Of a stretch of 64,000 nt of DNA, positions 1 through 8,041 are shown piece after piece. The DNA comes from Psychroserpens luteus. GTDB taxonomy: Bacteria > Bacteroidota > Bacteroidia > Flavobacteriales > Flavobacteriaceae. Position numbers and translations under genes: made by a program. The stretch spans positions 124,001-188,000 of the forward strand of contig NZ_JADILU010000002.1 of the NCBI RefSeq assembly GCF_015319355.1, in the 5' to 3' direction. The first letter of the stretch is position 1, and each line of letters begins with the position of its first letter. The notes under the pieces are model-generated. The model saw only the letters and a program-made list of their open reading frames with translations, was not told the origin of the DNA and ran no database searches.

Positions 1-1164
1 AAAATCAATTTAGAAAAAATGATAGCTCGTAAGCAGTCAGTTGTTGATCAAACAACAAGCGGGATTGATTTCTTAATGAAGAAAAATAAAATTGACGTTT
101 ATGAAGGTTTAGGAAGTTTTAAAGATGCTACGCATATTTCTATTGACGGAAAAGAGAAGACTGAAATTGAAGCAAAACATACCATTATTGCTACTGGATC
201 TAAACCGTCAAACTTACCATTTATCAAATTAGATAAAGAACGAATTATCACATCTACCGAAGCATTAAAACTCAAAGAAATCCCTAAGCATTTAATTGTG
301 ATTGGAGGAGGAGTTATTGGTTTAGAACTAGGTCAAGTATATAGACGTTTAGGATCTGAAGTAACTGTTATAGAATTCATGGATCGTATCATTGCTGGTA
401 TGGATGCTAGCTTATCTAAAGAATTAAACAAAGTATTTAAGAAAGCTAAGTTTAAAATGAATATGTCACACAAAGTGACATCTGTTGAGCGTGTTGGTGA
501 TGAGGTTATCGTTAAAGCTGAAAACAAAAAAGGAGAAACTGTAGAATTTAAAGGTGATTATTGTTTAGTTGCTGTTGGTCGTACACCATTTACAGATGGA
601 CTCAATCTTGAAGCTGCAGGAGTAAAATTAACAGATAGAGGACAAATTGAAACCAATGCTCATTTACAAACTACTGCTAAAAACATTTATGCTGTTGGTG
701 ATGTTGTAAAAGGTGCTATGTTAGCTCATAAAGCATCTGAAGAAGGTGTTTTAGTTGCAGAGGAATTGGCAGGTCAAAAACCACATATAGATTATAATTT
801 AATTCCTGGTGTTGTTTACACATGGCCAGAAGTTGCAGCAGTTGGAAAAACTGAAGAAGAATTAAAAGAAGCTGGTGTAGATTATAAAGTTGGACAATTC
901 CCAATGCGAGCTTTAGGTAGAAGTAGAGCAAGTATGGATACTGACGGATTTGTAAAAATCCTAGCAGATAAAAAAACAGACGAAATTTTAGGTGTACATA
1001 TGATTGGAGCTCGTGCAGCAGATTTAATTGCTGAAGCAGTTGTCGCTATGGAATACAGAGCATCTGCAGAAGATATTTCTCGTATGTCACATGCACACCC
1101 AACATTTGCAGAAGCGATTAAAGAAGCAGCTTTAGATGTTGATGGTAATGCATTACATATTTAA
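1..1164 (+). CDS. lpdA: Dihydrolipoyl dehydrogenase (E3), 5' end outside window
   Basis: FAD/NAD-dependent disulfide oxidoreductase that reoxidises the lipoyl groups of 2-oxoacid dehydrogenase complexes. The frame is open to base 1, so the ATG at 19 is internal. The first roughly 75-80 residues, with the FAD-binding GxGxxG and the redox CxxxxC, lie upstream of the window. Visible are the ATG FAD motif (ATGSKPSNLP), the NAD-binding loop (VIGGGVIGLELG), the second FAD motif (IYAVGDVVKG) and the C-terminal dimerisation domain with the catalytic His-Glu pair (HAHPTFAEA). The visible length fits a protein of about 465 residues. It ends normally and is followed by a hairpin terminator. Family assignment is secure; which complex it serves cannot be told here. 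Confidence 0.95.
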   Translation, partial: KINLEKMIARKQSVVDQTTSGIDFLMKKNKIDVYEGLGSFKDATHISIDGKEKTEIEAKHTIIATGSKPSNLPFIKLDKERIITSTEALKLKEIPKHLIVIGGGVIGLELGQVYRRLGSEVTVIEFMDRIIAGMDASLSKELNKVFKKAKFKMNMSHKVTSVERVGDEVIVKAENKKGETVEFKGDYCLVAVGRTPFTDGLNLEAAGVKLTDRGQIETNAHLQTTAKNIYAVGDVVKGAMLAHKASEEGVLVAEELAGQKPHIDYNLIPGVVYTWPEVAAVGKTEEELKEAGVDYKVGQFPMRALGRSRASMDTDGFVKILADKKTDEILGVHMIGARAADLIAEAVVAMEYRASAEDISRMSHAHPTFAEAIKEAALDVDGNALHI

Positions 1165-1208
1165 TTAACTCATTCCTTTGGAAAAAGGAATCTCAATATA
1201 TTTAAAAG

Positions 1209-1231
1209 GCGAGCCATTTGGTTCGCTTTTT
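1209..1231 (+). terminator. Rho-independent terminator after lpdA
   Basis: GCGAGCC (1209-1215) pairs with GGTTCGC (1220-1226), with one G-U pair, across a 4-base loop, followed by a run of T. It sits 45 bases after the lpdA stop. Confidence 0.8.
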
Positions 1232-1330
1232 CTGTTTGTCTTTTCTGCGGAAATAGGAATCCACACAACAGCTCTGAGAGAGGAACTCATTTTTTTTATA
1301 AGATATTATCTATTGTCTGCAACAATTTAA

Positions 1331-1338
1331 TATCTTTA
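1331..1338 (+). promoter_or_regulatory. Possible -7 box before the DUF6090 array
   Basis: TATCTTTA matches 7 of 8 positions of the Bacteroidota -7 consensus TAnnTTTG, 67 bases before the first DUF6090 start. A TTG lies at 1313-1315, but the 15-base spacing is shorter than the usual 19 or so, so the call is weak. Confidence 0.25.
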
Positions 1339-1404
1339 AACACAAATAGTTAACTAGCCTCATCTCTACAGTCATCAACTTAATTTACTTTCTAACCAAA
1401 GTGA

Positions 1405-2181
1405 ATGATTACATTGTTTCGCCGATTAAGACAACGACTTCTATCTGAAAATAAATTTTCGAAATACCTTATCTATGCCATAGGCGAAATTATCCTTGTG
1501 GTTATTGGTATTCTCATTGCATTACAGATTAATAATTGGAATGAAAATAGAAAATTACAACAAAAAGAAGTTCAAATTTTAAAAGAAATAAGGAGCGATT
1601 TATTTCAGACAAAAAAAGATATTTTTAGAACAGTAGAGTATCATAAAAAATTGGTGTCCCAAACCCAGTTTCTTTTAAATGCAATTTACAATAAAGTATC
1701 TTACTCTGATTCTATTTACCGAGCATTTGCAGATTCTGGTTACGATTCTAAAATTATTCCTAAATCTAGTAGCTTCGAAAATCTTAAAACTATTGGGTTA
1801 AACGCCATATCAAACGATAGTTTGCGTACTGCCATTACCACTATTTTTCAATTGAGTTTTTCACGATTAACAAACGATTTTCAAGAAGATAATTCTGAGT
1901 TTGATATATCAAATATGTTGTATCCATATCAACAAAAATATTTTGAAATTGACTTTTCAAACTTTGTAATGCAACCACGAAAACACTCTGATTCATTGAA
2001 GCTATTCAAACTCAAAATAGCTAATTATCACCAGTTTTTGAATGATACCGAACTTTTTAAAATAATACAACTCTCAATGTATACTAGAAGTAACTTAATT
2101 GATAGCCAAATCGAAGTTATTGACGATATTGATACTGTTGTTGAACAAATAGAAAATGAACTTGAGAAAAAAGCAAGATGA
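1405..2181 (+). CDS. DUF6090 family membrane protein, array copy 1
   Basis: First of seven tandem paralogues; function unknown. The N-terminus is basic (MITLFRRLRQRLL), then comes the family hallmark around residues 25-50: AIGEIILVVIGILIALQINN followed by WNENR, a single membrane helix with its aromatic border. The remaining 200 residues are mostly helical, polar and little conserved between copies. Expected topology is a short cytoplasmic N-terminus and a periplasmic C-terminal domain, or the reverse. Its N-terminus differs most from the others, as expected for the oldest or edge copy. Its TGA stop overlaps the ATG of copy 2 by four bases (ATGA), so translation is probably coupled. Confidence 0.85.
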   Translation: MITLFRRLRQRLLSENKFSKYLIYAIGEIILVVIGILIALQINNWNENRKLQQKEVQILKEIRSDLFQTKKDIFRTVEYHKKLVSQTQFLLNAIYNKVSYSDSIYRAFADSGYDSKIIPKSSSFENLKTIGLNAISNDSLRTAITTIFQLSFSRLTNDFQEDNSEFDISNMLYPYQQKYFEIDFSNFVMQPRKHSDSLKLFKLKIANYHQFLNDTELFKIIQLSMYTRSNLIDSQIEVIDDIDTVVEQIENELEKKAR

Positions 2182-2921
2182 TTAAATTCTTTAGAAAAAT
2201 CCGCCAAAACCTAATTATGGAAAGCAAAACATCCAAATACTTTAAATACGCAATCGGCGAAATTATTTTAGTTGTTATTGGGATTCTCATTGCATTAAGT
2301 ATTAATACTTGGAATGAAAACCGAATTAATAATGGTAAATTAAAAACCTACATTACAGATATTATTAAAGACCTAAAAAAGGATACCCTAAACATTAATA
2401 TTGCCATAAAGCAAGCAGAAAAACGAAGTAGAATTACTAAATCATTTTTGGCACTTAAAGATTATAATACGTTGTCTAGAGATAGTTTAGAGAAAAGTCT
2501 AGAAACATTTTACTCGAAAGTTGTTTTTAGTAAATCTACTTTTGCAAAAATTGAAAATTCTGGAATTACAGACTTTGGCGATTATGAAGACTTAATAGAA
2601 ATTTATAAAACATATTATACTATTGCCATACCTGATATCATAAGTTTTGAAGGCACACATAATCGTGCTGTAGATATAGAAGATAATTATTGGAGATATG
2701 AACAAAAAGTATATGAATTTATCTATGATGATGCATTATCATCCTATCAAAATAAAGAAGAATCAAAAAGAAATTTAATTCTTTTGTTAAAATCTCCAAC
2801 TGCTAGGAATATTTTGAAGATAGATTATCGTAGAAATAGAAATACTATTAAAAGGTTGTATAACTTTAATAATAATGTTATAAAACTTATAGACAAATCT
2901 CAAAAAGAACTCAATGATTAA
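2178..2921 (+). CDS. DUF6090 family membrane protein, array copy 2
   Basis: Starts MIKFFRKIRQNLI, then TSKYFKYAIGEIILVVIGIL and a variant ALSINTWNEN border (S and T where the others have Q and N). The C-terminal domain of about 195 residues is rich in charged residues and does not visibly match its neighbours. It overlaps copy 1 by 4 bases and copy 3 by 8 bases; in the latter junction the stop TAA lies inside ATGATTAA. Function unknown. The membership rests on the membrane segment and the shared N-terminus. Confidence 0.85.
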   Translation: MIKFFRKIRQNLIMESKTSKYFKYAIGEIILVVIGILIALSINTWNENRINNGKLKTYITDIIKDLKKDTLNINIAIKQAEKRSRITKSFLALKDYNTLSRDSLEKSLETFYSKVVFSKSTFAKIENSGITDFGDYEDLIEIYKTYYTIAIPDIISFEGTHNRAVDIEDNYWRYEQKVYEFIYDDALSSYQNKEESKRNLILLLKSPTARNILKIDYRRNRNTIKRLYNFNNNVIKLIDKSQKELND

Positions 2922-3606
2922 ATTCTTCCGAAAAATCCGTCAAAACCTCATAATGAAAAGTAAAACAGGCAAATACTTTAAATATGCCATTGGTGAAATT
3001 GTGCTTGTGGTTATTGGAATTTTAATTGCTTTACAAATAAACAATTGGAACGAGAATAGAAAACAAGCTATAGCAGAAAAAGAATTTTATAAAGGCATAA
3101 AAAACGATTTAAAGCAAGACTTAGAATTTATAAGTTATGTACAAGGGTATATAGAACCCAAAATGGATGCTTATAATCTTTTAAACAGTAAATATTCTAA
3201 AAATTATGTTAGCAACAAAACAGAAATAGATTCTTTATTGTCCATTTATCTCTTTTCTGGACAACGTACATTTTATCCTGTTTCTGGGTCATTTAAATCT
3301 GCTGTCGCAGGAAATGAAATTAACAATTACAAACAAAAAAAGTTAATTCAAAATATTATAAAACTATATGGCTCTAATTATGATAGGATAATAGACAACG
3401 GTAAAATTGTAGATGATAGATGGAGTACTGTAGGTGAAAAATACATTCATCATAGAAGAACTAATACTTTTGAAACTATTAACAATGAGGTATATATTAA
3501 AATGTTAGACGATTTTCACTTTCACTTCATTCAATTAAACTGGTACAATAAGTTATTAGATGAAGCAGAAATAGAAGTTAACGAATTGTTGAAAAAATTA
3601 AAATGA
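2914..3606 (+). CDS. DUF6090 family membrane protein, array copy 3
   Basis: Shortest copy (230 aa). Its first 104 coding bases differ from those of copy 4 at a single position, by eye, after which the two sequences diverge quickly. The N-terminus MIKFFRKIRQNLIMKSKTGK leads into AIGEIVLVVIGILIALQINN and WNENR. The C-terminal domain ends in a Lys-rich helix. It overlaps both neighbours, by 8 bases upstream and 4 bases downstream. Function unknown. Confidence 0.85.
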   Translation: MIKFFRKIRQNLIMKSKTGKYFKYAIGEIVLVVIGILIALQINNWNENRKQAIAEKEFYKGIKNDLKQDLEFISYVQGYIEPKMDAYNLLNSKYSKNYVSNKTEIDSLLSIYLFSGQRTFYPVSGSFKSAVAGNEINNYKQKKLIQNIIKLYGSNYDRIIDNGKIVDDRWSTVGEKYIHHRRTNTFETINNEVYIKMLDDFHFHFIQLNWYNKLLDEAEIEVNELLKKLK

Positions 3607-4349
3607 TTAAATTCTTCCGAAAAATCCGTCAAAACCTCATAATGAAAAATAAAACAGGCAAATACTTTAAATATGCCATTGGTGAAATTGTGCTTGTGGT
3701 TATTGGGATTTTGTTAGCACTTCAGATTAACAATTGGAATGAAAATAGAAAGATTAATAATCAAGAGACTATTTATTTACAAGACATAAAAAATGATATC
3801 ACTTTTGATATAGAGACGCTCAATGCTAGAGTTGTGAATAATAATCTAATGTTACATAATATTGATACCATCTTAACACTCATTTCCTCAAAAAAAATAT
3901 TTACAGAACAAGATGAAGTGTTACTTGCTAATATGACATTAAAATTATTTGGTGAATCTTATTTTATTCCTGAAAAAGGAACCATCAATCAAATACAATC
4001 GAGTAGTTCTGGTAGCTTTATAAAAAATAAAACTTTACGAGATCTTATATTTAGATATTATTCTAACGCTGAAAGAATTGAAAAAAACATGGAACAAAGT
4101 ATTCAAATTTATCAGCATCAAATTATTACTCCCACATTAATACATCCTGCGATATCAAAAAAGGGCATGAATATAGATGCAGAAGTGCCTCTATTAGATA
4201 TGTCTCTGTTGATAAAAAATAATGATTATTTAAATGCATTAACATTAAAATCAGTTGGCACTCAAAACCAAAATATACAGTATTTAAAAATTATAGGAAA
4301 AGCAGAGCAAATCTTATCAATTATTAATACCGAATTAACCAATGATTAA
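3603..4349 (+). CDS. DUF6090 family membrane protein, array copy 4
   Basis: Same architecture as copy 3, with a nearly identical first 104 bases (AGT to AAT the only change), then a different C-terminal domain of about 200 residues. The sharp drop in identity inside the membrane-segment codons (GGAATTTTAATT against GGGATTTTGTTA) suggests recent copying or gene conversion of the 5' module alone. The 3' end overlaps copy 5 by 8 bases. Function unknown. Confidence 0.85.
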   Translation: MIKFFRKIRQNLIMKNKTGKYFKYAIGEIVLVVIGILLALQINNWNENRKINNQETIYLQDIKNDITFDIETLNARVVNNNLMLHNIDTILTLISSKKIFTEQDEVLLANMTLKLFGESYFIPEKGTINQIQSSSSGSFIKNKTLRDLIFRYYSNAERIEKNMEQSIQIYQHQIITPTLIHPAISKKGMNIDAEVPLLDMSLLIKNNDYLNALTLKSVGTQNQNIQYLKIIGKAEQILSIINTELTND

Positions 4350-5061
4350 ATTCTTTAGACATATAAGGCAACGTTACATTTCCGAAGGAAAAACAACCAA
4401 ATATTTTAAGTATGCCATTGGTGAAATTTTACTAGTTGTAATTGGAATTTTGATTGCCTTGCAGATTAATAACTGGAATGAAGTCCAAAAAGGCAAAATG
4501 AAAGCTACCACTATTTTGGAAGCAATTCGATCGGATATGGTTAAAGATTTAGAACGCATAGAAGACTTAAAGCCTTATTGGGGAAAAGAAATAGTATACT
4601 TTAAAAAAGTATTCCCTTCTTATACATATCCAATAGATATGGAGATTATTGTAGATATGGAAACAGTTAGCCAAGTGAATTATTCGACATTATTTGATTA
4701 TGATGCACCATTTCGATCTAACACTAGCGCCTTCGATGCTATGATTGCTGATGGTAATTCTGACCTTATAACAAATGACACTCTATTTTCAAATATTCAA
4801 AAGTTCTATACTTTTAATGTTCCTACCAATGAAAATCTATTCGAAATTTTGAGGGAACGTTCATCGGATTTAAATTATAAATATGCTCATATAATAACTT
4901 ATAAGCCCTATAAAAATATTAGTGATTTAACGGATGAATATTTAATAGCAGATCTTAATATTTATTTTCGATCAAAGAATTTTTATTACTGGAGAACATT
5001 TATAATAAACCAAGAAAGTCTTACAGGTATAATTGCTCAAATTGATAAGGAACTAGAATAA
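4342..5061 (+). CDS. DUF6090 family membrane protein, array copy 5
   Basis: N-terminus MIKFFRHIRQRYISEGKTTK, membrane segment AIGEILLVVIGILIALQINN, then WNEVQKG. The WNE-[VA]-QK border resembles copy 7 more than copies 3 and 4. The C-terminal domain holds several Asp/Tyr-rich stretches and no motif I recognise. A TTCCGAAG octamer lies at 4380-4387 within the N-terminal codons. It is followed by a 34-base gap, the only real gap in the array. Confidence 0.85.
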   Translation: MIKFFRHIRQRYISEGKTTKYFKYAIGEILLVVIGILIALQINNWNEVQKGKMKATTILEAIRSDMVKDLERIEDLKPYWGKEIVYFKKVFPSYTYPIDMEIIVDMETVSQVNYSTLFDYDAPFRSNTSAFDAMIADGNSDLITNDTLFSNIQKFYTFNVPTNENLFEILRERSSDLNYKYAHIITYKPYKNISDLTDEYLIADLNIYFRSKNFYYWRTFIINQESLTGIIAQIDKELE

Positions 5062-5095
5062 TAGCTGAATAAAAATAACGAAAGCACAACAACTA

Positions 5096-5845
5096 ATGAT
5101 AAAATTCTTTAGAAAAATACGCTATGACCTTATGGAAAAGAACAAAACAGGAAAGTATTTGAAATATGCCATTGGCGAAATTATACTCGTAATGATAGGT
5201 ATTCTTTTAGCATTACAAGTCAATAACTGGAACAACAATCGCATTGAGCAAAACGAAGAAAAAGAGGTAACTGCCAAACTACACGCAGATTTTAAAGAAA
5301 ATAAAAAGGTGTTGAAATATTTTCTGATTGAAGTTAATAATCAGATGAATGCGCAAATAACTCTAATGAATTTAGTTGGAGCTTCTAAAGAAGAACTCTA
5401 TAAACATAATTTAGATAGCATATTTTATATTTCTTTTGGAGCTACTGAAATGGCTTTTGCCGATAATACCATTAAAAATATTATGCAAAGTGGAAAGTTA
5501 AATCTTTTGAAAAATGAAAAAATTACAGACTTACTTTATAAATGGAATACATTATCTGAAATTAGAAAAACTCGTATGACAAAATTGGATGATTGGGCAA
5601 ACGATAAGCTTATACCTTATTTATTACCCAAAATATCTTTTAAACAAATGGATATGACCAGTAATTATCCTTGGTCCGGAATTTCTAAAGTAAAACCAGA
5701 TTATTATCCTGTGTTTCAGGAGGTAACATTCGAAAATTATTTAGACAATAGTATTTGGCATTATCAACAAGTAAAAGAGCGATGCGTAGAAACAGATAAG
5801 CTTATTGATGAAATAATTGATGCTACAAAACCTAAAGGGAAATGA
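5096..5845 (+). CDS. DUF6090 family membrane protein, array copy 6
   Basis: N-terminus MIKFFRKIRYDLMEKNKTGK, membrane helix AIGEIILVMIGILLALQVNN, then WNNNR, slightly off the usual WNENR. The C-terminal domain differs from those of the other copies. The stop overlaps the start of copy 7 by four bases (ATGA). Function unknown; the same single-pass topology is expected. Confidence 0.85.
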   Translation: MIKFFRKIRYDLMEKNKTGKYLKYAIGEIILVMIGILLALQVNNWNNNRIEQNEEKEVTAKLHADFKENKKVLKYFLIEVNNQMNAQITLMNLVGASKEELYKHNLDSIFYISFGATEMAFADNTIKNIMQSGKLNLLKNEKITDLLYKWNTLSEIRKTRMTKLDDWANDKLIPYLLPKISFKQMDMTSNYPWSGISKVKPDYYPVFQEVTFENYLDNSIWHYQQVKERCVETDKLIDEIIDATKPKGK

Positions 5846-6582
5846 TAAAATTCTTCAGAAAAATAAGATACAACCTCATAGAAACAGGCAAAACAACCAA
5901 GTATTTTAAATACGCCATTGGCGAAATTATCCTTGTGGTGATTGGGATTCTCATTGCGCTTCAAATTAATAACTGGAATGAAGCCCAAAAATCTAGGGAA
6001 CAAGAACGACAAGTTTTATTAGAAATCATTTCAGATTTACAGTACACCAATGATAATTGTGAATATGTAATACATGGCAGAGAAAACAATTTAAATAGGA
6101 CGATATATTCCCAAAAAGCTATAATAGATATTATTGATACAAACAAAAAGTATCACGATTCTTTAGGTGTTTATTTTAGAGCTTCTAACGCTTATGATGA
6201 AGTAGATTTTAAAACAAGTGGTTATCAGTCTTTAGTTTCTGTAGGTACAGATCTGGTTCAAGATACCGAAATAAGATCTGCAATAGGAAAATTTTATACA
6301 TCTACCATATCTGAAACCAAAGAGGCCTTTGATGAGGTTAAACTAGATTTTCATGATTATATGATAGATTATTTTAGGGAAAAGTTTACATCAGAAAATA
6401 TAAATTCTGCTATAAAGCCAATGCATCCCAATGATTTTGAATCCTTGAAACAAGACAAAGAATATAGACAATCTTTAATGACATTTATGGAAGTTAGCGA
6501 GGCCTATTTAGAAAGCTTAGAGATTATGCAAAAGGAAATAAGTACACTAAAAAAAGATATTGAAAATTATATAGATGATTAA
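5842..6582 (+). CDS. DUF6090 family membrane protein, array copy 7
   Basis: Last intact copy. It starts MIKFFRKIRYNLIETGKTTK, then AIGEIILVVIGILIALQINN and WNEAQK. The C-terminal region has a predicted helical, Glu/Lys-rich tail (residues 205-246) that may form a coiled coil. Its TAA stop is embedded in ATGATTAA, the same 8-base junction seen between intact copies, although what follows is only a remnant. Confidence 0.85.
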   Translation: MIKFFRKIRYNLIETGKTTKYFKYAIGEIILVVIGILIALQINNWNEAQKSREQERQVLLEIISDLQYTNDNCEYVIHGRENNLNRTIYSQKAIIDIIDTNKKYHDSLGVYFRASNAYDEVDFKTSGYQSLVSVGTDLVQDTEIRSAIGKFYTSTISETKEAFDEVKLDFHDYMIDYFREKFTSENINSAIKPMHPNDFESLKQDKEYRQSLMTFMEVSEAYLESLEIMQKEISTLKKDIENYIDD

Positions 6583-6628
6583 AGTTCTTAGAAACTACGT
6601 CAAAACTATTAGCCAAGTATTTTACTGA
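6575..6628 (+). pseudogene. Remnant start of an eighth DUF6090 copy
   Basis: ATGATTAAAGTTCTTAGAAA at 6575 matches the conserved start ATGATTAAATTCTTCCGAAA of the array, and the following ACGTCAAAACT matches CCGTCAAAACC. The reading frame stops after 17 codons (MIKVLRNYVKTISQVFY) and no membrane segment follows. It keeps the 8-base overlap with copy 7. This is best read as the scar left when an eighth copy was deleted or decayed. Confidence 0.65.
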
Positions 6629-6666
6629 AAGTTATAACTACGTGATGACGCTTAAACCTAAATAAA

Positions 6667-7257
6667 TTAGAGTTCTTTAATCAAATCATAAATACGTAAA
6701 CGATTACTGTAGTCATACTCATTAACATCTCTTACAAAACAGTACGCGCTAATTTTGTCATTACTTACTTTTTCAGACAATTCCTCTACAGTAAATGGTC
6801 CAAATTCTTTTGAATTTTCAATGTAGTAAAATTCATGATCGTAAATTAAACTAGTTAGTTTTTGCTTATATTTTTCTTTTAAAAAATTCTGGACATCTTC
6901 AACCGAGTTTAAATCTTCAGTATAATTAGTGGTATTAATAAAAAGAGCAAATTCTTGTTTGTTTTGATGGTTAAGAACCAAAACATCATCGTCCTTGAAA
7001 TATACTTTTACGGTTATGAGCCCATCTTCTGTCTCTATAGAAAAAATGTTTTGAATATTAATGGTCCAAGAAGTTTCAATAGTGTAATCCTTTCTAGAAA
7101 TTTCTAAAATGTTATCTGTTTTAAAAATATATGTTGATTTTTTTTCAGAAATACCATTAACTAAAACCCAAGCTTTATTTATAAATAGTGCTTCATAATG
7201 AAGCTCATGATCAAAAGGTTTTAAATTAGGAATAGTGTTGTGTAGGTATTCTTTCAT
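6667..7257 (-). CDS. Hypothetical protein with C-terminal GYF_2-like domain
   Basis: A soluble protein of 196 aa without signal peptide. The last 50 residues read FYYIENSKEFGPFTVEELSE and continue with an acidic, aromatic tail. The GPF-(S/T)-x-EEL core is the signature of GYF_2 domains, which are protein-interaction modules common in bacteria. The first 130 residues are beta-rich and unrecognised. It lies alone between the DUF6090 array (convergent) and the LytTR regulator gene (same strand, 67 bases upstream of its start). Role unknown. Confidence 0.7.
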   Translation of the reverse strand: MKEYLHNTIPNLKPFDHELHYEALFINKAWVLVNGISEKKSTYIFKTDNILEISRKDYTIETSWTINIQNIFSIETEDGLITVKVYFKDDDVLVLNHQNKQEFALFINTTNYTEDLNSVEDVQNFLKEKYKQKLTSLIYDHEFYYIENSKEFGPFTVEELSEKVSNDKISAYCFVRDVNEYDYSNRLRIYDLIKEL

Positions 7258-7324
7258 TAATAAGCAGACTTTAAAATAAACGGATAATAAGGCAACGTCT
7301 AAATTACGTTTTTATTGAGTAAAC

Positions 7325-8041
7325 TTAAAATTTTTCAAGTTGTTTTAAAACTTCTTTTTTGTAAGATCTGCTAATAGGTAGTGCTTGTTCATTAATATTA
7401 ATGTGTTCATTCGTAAAGGATTGAATGCATTGTATTGAAATAATATAAGAACGATGAATTCGCAAAAACAAGTGTTTTGGTAGTTTTGCTTCAATTGAAC
7501 TTATTGTTTCTCTGGTCACAATGGTTTGATCTTCCAAATGTATTTTTAAATAATCACTATAACTTTCAATATAAAAAATAGAACCATAATTTATTTTAAT
7601 CATTTTACGGTCTGATCTCACAAACATAAAATCTGAAATGTCATGAGTTGAGGTGTTTGTGTCTGTTACATTTCCGTAGATATCAAAATAAGTATCCAAT
7701 GCTTTTTTGAGCCTTTCAAAAGAAATTGGTTTCAATAAATAGTCAACAGCTTTGAGCTCAAAACCTTCTACAGCATAGTCTCTATAAGCGGTTGTGAAAA
7801 TGACTTTAATATCACTATTTATAGATTTCGCAAATGAAATACCCGAAATTTCTGGCATGTTTATATCCAAAAACACCAAATCAATTTGTTGATTACTTAT
7901 GTGATTAAACGCCTCTAACGCATTACTACAGCTCGCAACAATATGGATGTTTTTAATTTTAGACAAGTGTGTAGCGATGATTTCTCTAGCTATAGATTCG
8001 TCATCAACAATCAAACAAGAAAGGGTATGATTTTTATGCAT
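7325..8041 (-). CDS. LytTR-family response regulator
   Basis: Response regulator of 238 aa. The receiver domain (residues 5-120) has the acidic pocket (IVDDE), the phosphorylated Asp in VFLDINMPEISG, and the conserved Thr and Lys (FTTAYR, LLKPI). A LytTR DNA-binding domain follows (residues 137-235), with FIRIHRSY-like LFLRIHRSYI. It is the downstream partner of the histidine kinase, with an 8-base overlap at 8034-8041, so the pair is co-translated. Targets are unknown; the divergent serine hydrolase gene starting at 9286 is a reasonable candidate by position only. Confidence 0.93.
   Translation of the reverse strand: MHKNHTLSCLIVDDESIAREIIATHLSKIKNIHIVASCSNALEAFNHISNQQIDLVFLDINMPEISGISFAKSINSDIKVIFTTAYRDYAVEGFELKAVDYLLKPISFERLKKALDTYFDIYGNVTDTNTSTHDISDFMFVRSDRKMIKINYGSIFYIESYSDYLKIHLEDQTIVTRETISSIEAKLPKHLFLRIHRSYIISIQCIQSFTNEHININEQALPISRSYKKEVLKQLEKF

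Noticed and set aside
1405-6582. A CRISPR-like or transposon-based repeat array
   Set aside because: The repeats are the coding 5' ends of full genes about 700 bases apart; there are no spacers and no transposase.
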